DNA of 43,135 bases, from NCBI RefSeq assembly GCF_001189245.1, contig NZ_LFIQ01000117.1:180559-223693 (forward strand), in the 5' to 3' direction. This DNA comes from Bradyrhizobium pachyrhizi. GTDB taxonomy: Bacteria; Pseudomonadota; Alphaproteobacteria; Rhizobiales; Xanthobacteraceae. Positions 1 through 7,182 of this stretch are shown here, piece by piece (the first letter of the stretch is position 1; each line of letters begins with the position of its first letter). Position numbers and translations under genes: made by a program. The notes under the pieces were generated by a model, which searched no databases, was not told the origin of the DNA, and worked only from the letters and a program-made list of their open reading frames with translations.

Positions 1-565
1 TGGTGTGGGCGATGACGATCGCGGCGCACCAACCGCTCGATCGTCTTCCCCGGCTTCTTCGATACGGCACGCGCCCGCTACGACGCGACCACGGGCAGGT
101 GTTCGGCGAGATCGGCTACGGGCTATCGCTCCCATCGCGCACGAGCCGTTCGCCGGCCTCGCCTGGGCCCACCTCAGCACCGACAGTTTTGCCGAGACCG
201 GCGGAATCGGCGCCGCCGCGTTGGTCGGCGCCGGCAGCAACCAGGATGTCGGCTACTCCTCGTTCGGCGCCCGCATCGCCACCAGCGTTGCCCTCACCAA
301 CGGCATGCAGCTGACGCCGCGCGCCTCGGTGGCCTGGCAGCACGCCTTCGGCGACGTGATCCCGACGGCGGCGCTCGCGTTCCAGAGCCCGGGAACCGGA
401 TTCACCGTGGCTGGCGTGCCGCTGGCGCGGAACGCAGCGCTGATCGAGGGCGGGCTCGGCCTGCGGGTTACGCCGCAGGCCAGCATCGGCATTGCCTATG
501 TCGGCCAGCTCGCCGACCGGGTCCAGGATCACTCGGTAAAGGCCAGTTTTAGCTGGAAATTCTGC
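1..565 (+). pseudogene. 3' end of autotransporter beta-barrel gene, frameshifted
   Basis: This is the C-terminal outer-membrane beta-barrel of a type V autotransporter, running in from beyond the left edge. The conserved barrel is readable only by changing frame: the stretch with FPGFFDTARARYDATTG is in frame 1 (about 34-96), QVFGEIGYG is in frame 3 (96-122), and from about 127 the rest (EPFAGLAWAHL, WQHAFGD, AGVPLARNAALIEGGL) is in frame 2, ending in the typical terminal phenylalanine (SFSWKF, codon 560-562). That implies three single-base indels within about 100 bp. The codon after the terminal Phe is TGC, one base from TGA, so the open frame runs on to 697 with residues that do not look like a barrel. 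Best read as a decayed gene, although sequencing error at the window edge could mimic the indels. Confidence 0.75.
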
Positions 566-677
566 CCCGGCGGCGCCACCGGGCTCCCTTCCTTCCACGC
601 CAATCCGGAATGCCGATCTGCCGATTTTGCTGCATTGCACAGTCGTGCATGCTGCTATGCAAACAAACGCGTTGTTT

Positions 678-696
678 CTGGCATCTGGTATACATA
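678..696. promoter_or_regulatory. operator-like inverted repeat, site 1 of 4
   Basis: The 19-bp sequence CTGGCAT-CTGGT-ATACATA matches the pattern YTGGMAT-N5-ATACCAR found again at 1078, 2583 and 4221. It lies 57 bp before the ATG of the 45-residue gene at 754. The right half-site is the poorest of the four (ATACATA instead of ATACCAA). It contains the palindrome GTATAC at 688-693. The binding protein is unknown. Confidence 0.5.
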
Positions 697-753
697 GTTT
701 GGCTGCAGATGATGAGCCGGCCCATTGCTGGCCTCCAATGAAAGGGGACACCA

Positions 754-891
754 ATGTCCAAGACCACTGTACTGACGCTCGCGCCCTCCTCCACCCTGTT
801 CGGCCGCCTGCTGGCCTCGATCGACCGCCTGCTGATGAAGAGCGCGGAGATCTCGAATCGGAACGGCGACCTGCCGCGCTTTGGCCTCTAA
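754..891 (+). CDS. small protein of 45 residues, function unknown
   Basis: This short frame begins with ATG at 754, preceded by a good ribosome binding site (AAAGGGG at 741-747), and ends with TAA at 889-891. The product starts MSKTTVLTLAPSS and ends NRNGDLPRFGL; the middle (about residues 15-32, FGRLLASIDRLLMKSAEI) is an amphipathic helix candidate. There is no signal peptide or clear membrane segment. Support for it being real comes from three things seen together: the binding site, a shared operator 57 bp upstream, and a strong rho-independent terminator downstream, which make it a complete single-gene transcription unit. It sits directly before the first oxalate/formate antiporter gene and shares that gene's operator type. 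I do not recognise a function; it may be a small regulator or partner protein. Confidence 0.75.
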   Translation: MSKTTVLTLAPSSTLFGRLLASIDRLLMKSAEISNRNGDLPRFGL

Positions 892-966
892 GCCAAGGGA
901 TTTCCGGCGCTCTCCGCCGGATGCAGCTTTCGTCGCAAGATGCGACCTGACATTGAACCTTCGACC

Positions 967-996
967 AATGGCCCCGATTTTCGGGGCCATTTCCTT
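967..996 (+). terminator. rho-independent terminator after the 45-residue gene
   Basis: A perfect 11-bp stem (AATGGCCCCGA at 967-977 with TCGGGGCCATT at 981-991) closes a TTT loop and is followed by a short pyrimidine/T tract. A second perfect 7-bp hairpin lies upstream at 903-921 (TCCGGCG and CGCCGGA). It isolates the small gene from oxlT downstream. Confidence 0.8.
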
Positions 997-1077
997 GCGC
1001 GCTGAACTAGTCTCCCGGGGTGCCCGGGCTGAGTCCTGTGCGGCATAAGCGCGCGCTGCCCTGCGACAGCTTGAACC

Positions 1078-1096
1078 TTGGCATATCGGATACCAA
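1078..1096. promoter_or_regulatory. operator-like inverted repeat, site 2 of 4
   Basis: The sequence TTGGCAT-ATCGG-ATACCAA is the best-matching member of the 19-bp family: the outer TTGG and CCAA are exact inverse complements and the arms differ only at one inner position. It lies 52 bp before the ATG at 1149 of the first antiporter gene. Confidence 0.6.
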
Positions 1097-1148
1097 GATG
1101 GCTCTCGCGCGCTCATAAGCAACGACAAGGGGCGCACTGGGAGGATCT

Positions 1149-2441
1149 ATGTCGGACATGGTTCAGGCAACTGCGGCCCCTGCGGCCGCGCGTGTCAGCG
1201 ACACCTATCGCTGGACGCAACTCGCGATCGGCGTCGCCGCGATGGTGATGATCGCAAATTATCAATACGGGTGGACGTTCTTCGTCCCCGACATCCAGAA
1301 GAAATTCGGATGGGATCGCGCATCGATCCAATGGGCCTTCACGCTGTTCGTGCTGTTCGAGACCTGGCTGGTGCCGGTCGAAGGCTGGTTCGTCGACAAA
1401 TACGGTCCGCGCATCGTCGTGCTGGTCGGCGGCATCCTCTGCGCGCTCGGCTGGGCGATCAACGCGCAGGCGACGACACTGAACGGCTACTATCTCGGCA
1501 TGATCATCGCCGGCATCGGCGCCGGCGGCGTCTACGGCACCTGCGTCGGCAATGCGCTGAAATGGTTTCCGGACAAGCGCGGACTTGCCGCGGGCATCAC
1601 CGCTGCCGGCTTCGGCGCAGGCTCGGCGCTCACGGTCGCGCCGATCCAGGCGATGATCAAGGACTCCGGCTTCCAGACCACCTTCCTCTATTTCGGTCTC
1701 GGCCAGGGCATCATCATCGTCCTGCTCTCCTTCTTCCTGCTGGCGCCGAAGGCCGGACAGGTGCCGGCCGTCGTGGCGAACGCCAACATCATCCAGACCC
1801 GGCGCAACTATCAGCCGACCGAAGTGCTGCGGCAGCCGATTTTCTGGCTGATGTACTTCATGTTCGTGATCGTCGGCGCGGGCGGCCTGATGGTGACGGC
1901 GAACCTGAAGCCGATCGCGGTCGACTGGAAGGTCGACAGCGTGCCGGTCACGCTGATGGCGGTGACGATGACGGCGGTGACCTTCGCGGCAACCATCGAC
2001 CGCGTCCTCAACGGCCTGACGCGTCCGTTCTTCGGCTGGATCTCCGACATGATCGGCCGCGAGAACACGATGTTCATCGCCTTCGGCATGGAAGGGATCG
2101 GCATCTGGATGCTCTACCTCTGGGGACACGACCCGGTTTGGTTCGTGCTGCTCTCGGGCTTCGTGTTCTTTGCCTGGGGCGAGATCTACTCGCTGTTCCC
2201 CTCGACCTGCACTGATACGTTCGGCGCCAAGTTCGCCACCACGAATGCGGGCCTGCTCTACACCGCGAAAGGCACCGCGGCGCTCTTGGTGCCGATCGCC
2301 AACTACATGCAGCAATCATCGGGCAACTGGGACAAGGTGTTCATCATCGCGGCAGGCGCCAACATCCTCGCCTCGTTGCTCGCGATCGCCCTCCTCAAGC
2401 CTTGGCGAAAAGTCGTGGTCGCGAAATCGGCTACGGCTTAA
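1149..2441 (+). CDS. oxlT: OxlT-type oxalate/formate MFS antiporter, copy 1
   Basis: Inner-membrane transporter of the major facilitator superfamily, 430 residues, predicted to exchange external oxalate for internal formate. The sequence has twelve hydrophobic segments, the MFS loop motif after helix 2 (WFVDKYGPRIVV, about residues 80-91), and the OxlT-family stretches GIGAGGVYGTCVGNALKWFPDKRG and GEIYSLFPSTCTDTFG in part. Lys374 in LLYTAKGTAA lies in helix 11 where Oxalobacter OxlT has its essential substrate-binding lysine (Lys355). The ATG at 1149 is set by GGGAGG about 5 bases upstream. A near-identical paralogue follows at 2681. A shared operator precedes the gene and a terminator follows it, so it is probably monocistronic. 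Direct transport substrate is inferred from family; related carriers can use other small carboxylates. Confidence 0.88.
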   Translation: MSDMVQATAAPAAARVSDTYRWTQLAIGVAAMVMIANYQYGWTFFVPDIQKKFGWDRASIQWAFTLFVLFETWLVPVEGWFVDKYGPRIVVLVGGILCALGWAINAQATTLNGYYLGMIIAGIGAGGVYGTCVGNALKWFPDKRGLAAGITAAGFGAGSALTVAPIQAMIKDSGFQTTFLYFGLGQGIIIVLLSFFLLAPKAGQVPAVVANANIIQTRRNYQPTEVLRQPIFWLMYFMFVIVGAGGLMVTANLKPIAVDWKVDSVPVTLMAVTMTAVTFAATIDRVLNGLTRPFFGWISDMIGRENTMFIAFGMEGIGIWMLYLWGHDPVWFVLLSGFVFFAWGEIYSLFPSTCTDTFGAKFATTNAGLLYTAKGTAALLVPIANYMQQSSGNWDKVFIIAAGANILASLLAIALLKPWRKVVVAKSATA

Positions 2442-2466
2442 GCAACCGCCCTCCATCACAACCTGC

Positions 2467-2503
2467 AAAGCGCCTGGCCAAAAGCCGGGCGCTTTTCATT
2501 TTT
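2467..2503 (+). terminator. rho-independent terminator after oxlT copy 1
   Basis: A 12-bp stem (AAAGCGCCTGGC at 2467-2478 with GCCGGGCGCTTT at 2484-2495, one G-T pair) closes the loop CAAAA and is followed by TCATTTTT. It separates the two antiporter genes into independent units. Confidence 0.85.
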
Positions 2504-2582
2504 GCCGGCCGCGAGACGCCGTCGGGACCGGCACGTCGGAGGGCAGATTTGCTGCGTTGCAGCAGAATGAAGGGCTTGCTTT

Positions 2583-2601
2583 CTGGAATATAGTATACCA
2601 A
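2583..2601. promoter_or_regulatory. operator-like inverted repeat, site 3 of 4
   Basis: CTGGAAT-ATAGT-ATACCAA, the same 7-5-7 layout as the sites at 678, 1078 and 4221. It lies 79 bp before the ATG at 2681 of the second antiporter gene. Confidence 0.55.
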
Positions 2602-2680
2602 CTTCCGCCGAGCGCTTGCGACGATACGCCACAATAATTGCGACACTCGGTCACAAGACCAGCGCGCTCGGGAGGACTTG

Positions 2681-3997
2681 ATGGTTTCCAGCAATACTGC
2701 CGTCACACAAGCTCAACCTTCGTCCAGCGGCTTCCGCTGGCTGCAGCTCGTCATGGGCATCGTCTGCATGGCGATGATCGCGAACCTGCAATATGGCTGG
2801 ACGCTGTTCGTCGACCCGATCGACGGCGCGCACCACTGGGGCCGCGCGGCGATCCAGTTCGCCTTCACGATCTTCGTGGTGACCGAGACCTGGCTGGTGC
2901 CGGTCGAGGCCTGGTTCGTCGACAAATACGGCCCGCGGCTCGTCATCATGTTCGGCGGCATCATGATCGCGCTCGCCTGGGTGTTGAACTCCTATGCCGA
3001 CTCGCTCGCCTTGCTCTACACCGCCGCGGTATTCGGCGGCATCGGCGCCGGCGCGGTGTACGGCACCTGCGTCGGCAACGCGCTGAAGTGGTTTCCCGAT
3101 CGCCGCGGCCTCGCCGCCGGCGCAACCGCGGCCGGCTTCGGCGCCGGCGCCGCGCTCACGGTGGTGCCGATTGCAAAGATGATCGCCGCGAGCGGCTATC
3201 AGACTGCGTTCTTCGATTTCGGCATCGGACAGGGATTGATCGTCTTCCTGCTCGCCTTCTTCATCCAGCCGCCCGCGGTCTCGATCCCGCCGAAGAAGAA
3301 GCAGCTCAATCTGCCGCAGACCAAGGTCGACTTCACGCCGCCGCAGGTGCTGCGCAGCCCGATCTTCTGGGTGATGTATCTGGTGTTCGTGATGGTTGCG
3401 GCCGGCGGCCTGATGGCGGCGGCGCAGATCGCACCGATCGCGCACGACTACAAGATCGCGAACACGCCGGTCACGCTCGCCGGCTTCCAGATGGCCGCGC
3501 TGACCTTCGCGATCTCGCTCGACCGCATCTTCGACGGTTTCGGACGGCCGTTCTTCGGCTGGGTGTCCGACAACATCGGCCGCGAGCACACCATGTTCAT
3601 CGCGTTCGGTACCGGCGCGCTGATGCTGCTCACGCTATCCACCTGGGGTCACAACCCGGTGGTGTTCGTGCTGGCGACCGCGGTCTATTTCGGCGTATTC
3701 GGCGAGATCTACTCGCTGTTCCCGGCGACCTGCGGCGACACCTTCGGCTCGAAGTTCGCGACCACCAACAACGGCATGCTCTACACCGCGAAGGGCACCG
3801 CAGCGCTCCTGGTGCCTGCCGCAAGCATCGTTGCCGCCAGCTATGGCTGGCAGGCGGTGTTCGTGATCGCGGTCGCGCTCAACGCCACCGCAGCGCTGAT
3901 GGCGCTGTTCGTGATCAAGCCGATGCGCCGCGCCTTCATCAACGGCAACGAGGCTGCCGCCGCGGAAGAGACCGCGACGAGCGCCAAAACGGCTTGA
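2681..3997 (+). CDS. oxlT: OxlT-type oxalate/formate MFS antiporter, copy 2
   Basis: Second antiporter of 438 residues, clearly a tandem duplicate of the gene at 1149: the same blocks recur throughout (IQFAFTIFVVTETWLVPVE, WFVDKYGPRL, GTCVGNALKWFPDRRG, RPFFGWVSDNIGREHTMF, GEIYSLFPATC). Lys371 in MLYTAKGTAA corresponds to the helix-11 lysine of Oxalobacter OxlT. The ATG at 2681 has GGAGG at 2671-2675; a TTG directly before it is in frame but worse placed. The central cytoplasmic loop (PPKKKQLNLPQTK) and the alanine/glutamate-rich C-terminal tail differ most from copy 1, so the copies may differ in substrate or affinity. It has its own operator and terminator. Confidence 0.87.
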   Translation: MVSSNTAVTQAQPSSSGFRWLQLVMGIVCMAMIANLQYGWTLFVDPIDGAHHWGRAAIQFAFTIFVVTETWLVPVEAWFVDKYGPRLVIMFGGIMIALAWVLNSYADSLALLYTAAVFGGIGAGAVYGTCVGNALKWFPDRRGLAAGATAAGFGAGAALTVVPIAKMIAASGYQTAFFDFGIGQGLIVFLLAFFIQPPAVSIPPKKKQLNLPQTKVDFTPPQVLRSPIFWVMYLVFVMVAAGGLMAAAQIAPIAHDYKIANTPVTLAGFQMAALTFAISLDRIFDGFGRPFFGWVSDNIGREHTMFIAFGTGALMLLTLSTWGHNPVVFVLATAVYFGVFGEIYSLFPATCGDTFGSKFATTNNGMLYTAKGTAALLVPAASIVAASYGWQAVFVIAVALNATAALMALFVIKPMRRAFINGNEAAAAEETATSAKTA

Positions 3998-4038
3998 ATC
4001 AGGACGGCCTGAACTCTCAATTTTCCTGCTGAACGGAC

Positions 4039-4071
4039 AGAGGCGCATTTCGGTGCGCCTCTTTTCTTTTT
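4039..4071 (+). terminator. rho-independent terminator after oxlT copy 2
   Basis: A perfect 9-bp stem (AGAGGCGCA at 4039-4047 with TGCGCCTCT at 4054-4062) with loop TTTCGG is followed by TTTCTTTTT. A textbook intrinsic terminator 41 bases after the stop codon. Confidence 0.92.
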
Positions 4072-4220
4072 GCCAAAGACAGGGATGCCAGATACCACCG
4101 CGTCTGGTGCGGCGGATCGCCTGCGCCGCCCACGGTCGCTCACAATCGTCGAAAATGTCAGTAAACCTGCCTATTTAAGCTGTTTCCTGATGGTAGATTC
4201 CGTGACAGTCGCGTTGACAA

Positions 4221-4239
4221 TTGGCATTTTGTATACCAG
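4221..4239. promoter_or_regulatory. operator-like inverted repeat, site 4 of 4
   Basis: TTGGCAT-TTTGT-ATACCAG, 31 bp before the ATG of the CBS-domain gene. A TTGACA hexamer at 4214-4219 lies just upstream and would be a good -35 box; the site would then fill the -35 to -10 spacer and -10 region, the usual place for a repressor to act. Confidence 0.6.
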
Positions 4240-4270
4240 ACTCCGGTCAACGATAACCAAGGAGGTTGCC

Positions 4271-4705
4271 ATGCAAGTCGGAGATATCCTGCGCAAGAAG
4301 ACCCCCCGCGTCGCCACGGTGCGCATGAACGAGACCGTCGCGATTGCCGCGCAACTGATGCGCGCCAGCAATATCAGCGCGCTCGTGGTCAAGGATGTCG
4401 TTCGTACCGAGGGCAACACCGCCGTCGGCATGTTCACCGAGCGCGACGTGGTGCGCGCGATCGCCGAGCACGGTGCGGCCGGCGCGAGCATGAAGGTGTC
4501 GCAATTCGTCTCGGTGCAGCAGCTCGTCTCCTGCACATCGAGCGACACGCTCGAGCACATTCGTCATCTCATGACCAAGCACCACATTCGCCACGTGCCC
4601 GTCATCGACAACTACAGCCTGATCGGCGTCGTCAGCATGCGCGACATCGCCGCCGCGTTCGACGAGGAGACCGCCGCGTCGAAGAAAGACGCCGTGCCGG
4701 CGTAA
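4271..4705 (+). CDS. CBS-domain pair protein
   Basis: Cytoplasmic protein of 144 residues made of two CBS motifs forming one Bateman module: CBS1 about residues 8-69 (TVRMNETVAIAAQLMRASN, ending GMFTERDVVRAIAEHG) and CBS2 about 77-132 (HIRHVPVIDNYSLIGVVSMRDI). Such stand-alone pairs bind adenine nucleotides, S-adenosyl methionine or NAD(H) and act as sensors; the ligand and target here cannot be told from sequence. The ATG at 4271 follows AAGGAGG at a good distance; upstream in-frame codons back to 4070 lie over the terminator and promoter and are not coding. The shared operator ties it to the oxalate/formate antiporters, which suggests a role in adjusting that metabolism to energy state, but this is inference. 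Confidence 0.85.
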   Translation: MQVGDILRKKTPRVATVRMNETVAIAAQLMRASNISALVVKDVVRTEGNTAVGMFTERDVVRAIAEHGAAGASMKVSQFVSVQQLVSCTSSDTLEHIRHLMTKHHIRHVPVIDNYSLIGVVSMRDIAAAFDEETAASKKDAVPA

Positions 4706-4951
4706 CAAGCGCCTGCTTTGCCTTGCTCTCAGCCGGGCGCTGCGTGTTCGATCACGAGCGCCTGAACAGATGACGAAAGATTTCTGTCCCGCCCTCGCCT
4801 GACCGCCGCGGCCCGTCATTTCCGCATGGGCGCGCCGCAGGTCGCCGGTAGACAATTGCCGGACAGGACTGCATCCTTCCGCCCGACATCCATAACAACA
4901 CCGTGCGCCGCCGTCCGCGCCACGGAAAATCCTGATGGAAACGAGGGCAGA

Positions 4952-5947
4952 ATGATCAAGACACGTTTCACCGAGATGTTCGGCGTCGACCACCCGATCG
5001 TGCAGGGCGGCATGCAATGGGTCGGGCGCGCCGAGCTGGTTGCCGCGGTCGCCAATGCCGGTGCGCTCGGCATGATCACCGCGCTGACGCAGCCGACGCC
5101 GGATGACCTGCGCAAGGAAATCGCGCGCTGCCGCGAGCTGACCGACAAGCCGTTCGGCGTCAACCTGACCATCCTGCCCGCGATCAAGCCGCCGCCCTAC
5201 GCCGAATATCGCCAGGCGATCATCGAGAGCGGCATCAAGATCGTCGAGACCGCCGGCAACAAGCCGCAGGAGCATGTCGACGAGTTCAAGAAGCACGGCA
5301 TCAAGGTGCTGCACAAGTGCACCAGCGTACGCCACGCGCTGTCCGCCGAGCGGATGGGCGCCGACGCGATCTCGATCGACGGCTTTGAATGCGCCGGCCA
5401 TCCCGGCGAGGACGACACCCCCGGCCTGATCCTGATCCCCGCCGCCGCCGACAAGGTGAATATCCCGATGATCGCCTCCGGCGGCTTCGGCGATGCGCGC
5501 GGCCTGGTCGCCGCGCTGGCGCTCGGCGCCGAAGGCATCAACATGGGCACGCGCTTCATGTGCACCAAGGAGAGCCCGATCCATCAGCTGGTGAAGGAAC
5601 GCATCGTCGCCAATGACGAGCGCGAGACCGAGCTGATCTTCCGCACCATGCGCAACACCTCGCGCGTCGCCAAGAACGCGATCTCGACCAAGGTCGTGCA
5701 GATGGAGAAGGAAGGCGCCAAGTTCGAGGATGTGCGCGAGCTGGTCGCCGGCGCGCGCGGCAAGATGGTCTACGCGTCAGGCGATGCCGACGAAGGCATC
5801 TGGTCGGCCGGCCAGGTGCAGGGCCTGATCCATGACATTCCGTCCTGCGCCGAGCTGGTGTCGCGCATCGTCCACGAAGCGGAAGCGATCATCCGCGAGC
5901 GGCTGGAGCGCATGACAGCTGGTGCCAAGCGTCAGGCCGCGGAATAA
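4952..5947 (+). CDS. NADH:quinone reductase / nitronate monooxygenase-family flavoprotein
   Basis: FMN-dependent TIM-barrel enzyme of 331 residues. The N-terminal block IVQGGMQWVGRAELVAAVANAG and the central blocks HKCTSVRHA, SIDGFECAGHPGEDD and IIASGGF-type (MIASGGFGDARGLVAALALGA) place it with Pseudomonas aeruginosa PA1024. That enzyme was first called 2-nitropropane dioxygenase but was later shown to be an NADH:quinone reductase without nitronate activity, so an automatic 'nitronate monooxygenase' label would probably be wrong. The ATG at 4952 follows GAGGGCAGA; an in-frame ATG at 4826 would add 42 residues of low-complexity sequence not seen in the family. The 246 bases before it hold no site of the upstream operator family. 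A role in keeping quinones reduced or balancing NADH is likely. Confidence 0.85.
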   Translation: MIKTRFTEMFGVDHPIVQGGMQWVGRAELVAAVANAGALGMITALTQPTPDDLRKEIARCRELTDKPFGVNLTILPAIKPPPYAEYRQAIIESGIKIVETAGNKPQEHVDEFKKHGIKVLHKCTSVRHALSAERMGADAISIDGFECAGHPGEDDTPGLILIPAAADKVNIPMIASGGFGDARGLVAALALGAEGINMGTRFMCTKESPIHQLVKERIVANDERETELIFRTMRNTSRVAKNAISTKVVQMEKEGAKFEDVRELVAGARGKMVYASGDADEGIWSAGQVQGLIHDIPSCAELVSRIVHEAEAIIRERLERMTAGAKRQAAE

Positions 5948-5974
5948 GCGTTTGGATCGCGCGCGGCTCTATCT

Positions 5975-6067
5975 CCTCATCCTGAGCAGCTTGCGAAGCA
6001 AGCGTCTCGAAGGATGAGGCCACAATCGGGCCATGGTTCGAGACGCGAAGGCGCGCTCCTCACCATG
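5975..6067. repeat. palindromic intergenic repeat (REP-like)
   Basis: CCTCATCCT (5975-5983) pairs with AGGATGAGG (6011-6019), with an inner hairpin GCTTGC-GAA-GCAAGC at 5989-6003. It continues with GTTCGAGACGCGAAGGCGCG and ends CTCACCATGAGG. The core CATCCTTCGAG (here in reverse complement) recurs at 27441 and 27670, so this is a dispersed element. It ends about 28 bases before the start of the next gene and so forms part of its leader. Confidence 0.75.
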
Positions 6068-6094
6068 AGGATTCAGACCGAAGGGGATGCCCCC

Positions 6095-7063
6095 ATGAAA
6101 GCCTATGTCTACGGCCCTAACGGCCCTGAAATCACCGACGTCGCGAAGCCCGTGCCGAAGGGCACCCAGGTGCTGGTCAAGGTTCAAGCCTGCGGGCTGA
6201 ACCGCGCCGATCTCGGCATGACCAAGGGCCATGTCCACGGCGCGGCCGGCGGCGTCGGCACCGTGCTCGGCATGGAATGGGCCGGCGAGGTCGCCGAGCT
6301 CGGCCCCGATGCCAAGGGCGTCAAGATCGGGGACAAGATCATGGGCTCCGGCGGCGCGGCATTCGCCGAATACACGCTGGCCGATCACGGCCGGCTGTTC
6401 CGCGCGCCCTCCAACATGAATTTCGACGAGGCCGCAACCCTGCCCGTCGCGCTCGCCACCATGCACAACGCCGTCGTCACCAATGGCGCGCTGCAGCCGG
6501 GCCAGACCGTGCTGATCCAGGGCGCAAGCTCCGGCGTCGGGCTGATGGCGATGCAGATCGCCAAGCTGAAGGGCGCCAAGCTCGTGGTGGGCTCATCGAC
6601 CGACGCGATGCGCCGCGGCCGGCTGAAGGAGTTCGGCGCCGATCTCGCGGTGGACTCGAAGGATCCCGGCTGGGTCGATCAGGTGCTGCAGGCGACCTCA
6701 GGCGAAGGCGTCGACCTGATCGTCGACCAAATCTCCGGACCGGTCGCCAACCAGAACCTCAAGGCGACCAAGGTCAAGGGCCGCATCGTCAATGTCGGCC
6801 GGCTCGGCGGCACCCATGGCGACTTCAACTTCGACCTGCATGCGGCGCGCCGCATCCAGTATATCGGCGTCACCTTCCGCACCCGCTCGATCGAGGAGAT
6901 CCGCGCGATCTTCGACGAGGTGCGCAAGGACATCTGGCCCGCGGTCGAGGCACGCAAGCTGCAGCTGCCGATCGACCAAGTCTACAAATTCGCCGATATC
7001 GGCAAGGCGTTCGAACACATGGAAGCCAACAAGCACCTCGGCAAGATCGTGGTGACGCTGTAG
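6095..7063 (+). CDS. MDR-superfamily quinone oxidoreductase-like protein
   Basis: Cytoplasmic medium-chain dehydrogenase/reductase of 322 residues in the zinc-free quinone reductase (QOR) branch. The N-terminal GroES-like half carries QVLVKVQACGLNRADL and GMEWAGEV; the nucleotide-binding Rossmann half carries QGASSGVGLMAMQIAKLKGA (about residues 143-162) and ends in the usual HLGKIVVTL. No structural zinc cysteine cluster is present. It is expected to use NADPH to reduce quinones or enones; the true substrate is unknown. The ATG at 6095 has AAGGGG upstream; an in-frame ATG at 6065 lies inside the tail of the palindromic repeat and is less likely. A decayed fragment of a close paralogue lies at 7919-8035. 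Confidence 0.85.
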   Translation: MKAYVYGPNGPEITDVAKPVPKGTQVLVKVQACGLNRADLGMTKGHVHGAAGGVGTVLGMEWAGEVAELGPDAKGVKIGDKIMGSGGAAFAEYTLADHGRLFRAPSNMNFDEAATLPVALATMHNAVVTNGALQPGQTVLIQGASSGVGLMAMQIAKLKGAKLVVGSSTDAMRRGRLKEFGADLAVDSKDPGWVDQVLQATSGEGVDLIVDQISGPVANQNLKATKVKGRIVNVGRLGGTHGDFNFDLHAARRIQYIGVTFRTRSIEEIRAIFDEVRKDIWPAVEARKLQLPIDQVYKFADIGKAFEHMEANKHLGKIVVTL

Positions 7064-7103
7064 CAGCAGACTCGGCAAGCGTCATCGTCAATGCGAGCGA
7101 ACG

Positions 7104-7140
7104 GCGGATGAGCGAAGCGCAAGTATGCCTCCTCATCCGC
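7104..7140. terminator. hairpin between convergent genes
   Basis: GCGGATGAG (7104-7112) pairs perfectly with CTCATCCGC (7132-7140) across a 19-base loop, between the stop codons of the MDR gene and the convergent RlpA-like gene. There is no T tract on either side, so it is only a possible bidirectional terminator or another repeat-derived palindrome. Confidence 0.35.
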
Positions 7141-7182
7141 GCTTGCCACGTGCTCTGCCCTGGCTCTTTTCGCGTACGGTGT

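Noticed and set aside
4070..4270. N-terminal extension of the CBS protein
   Set aside because: It would place the promoter, operator and part of the terminator T tract within the gene; AAGGAGG marks 4271.
6014..6094. N-terminal extension of the MDR protein from an upstream start
   Set aside because: These codons run through the palindromic repeat; the ribosome site and family alignment support 6095.
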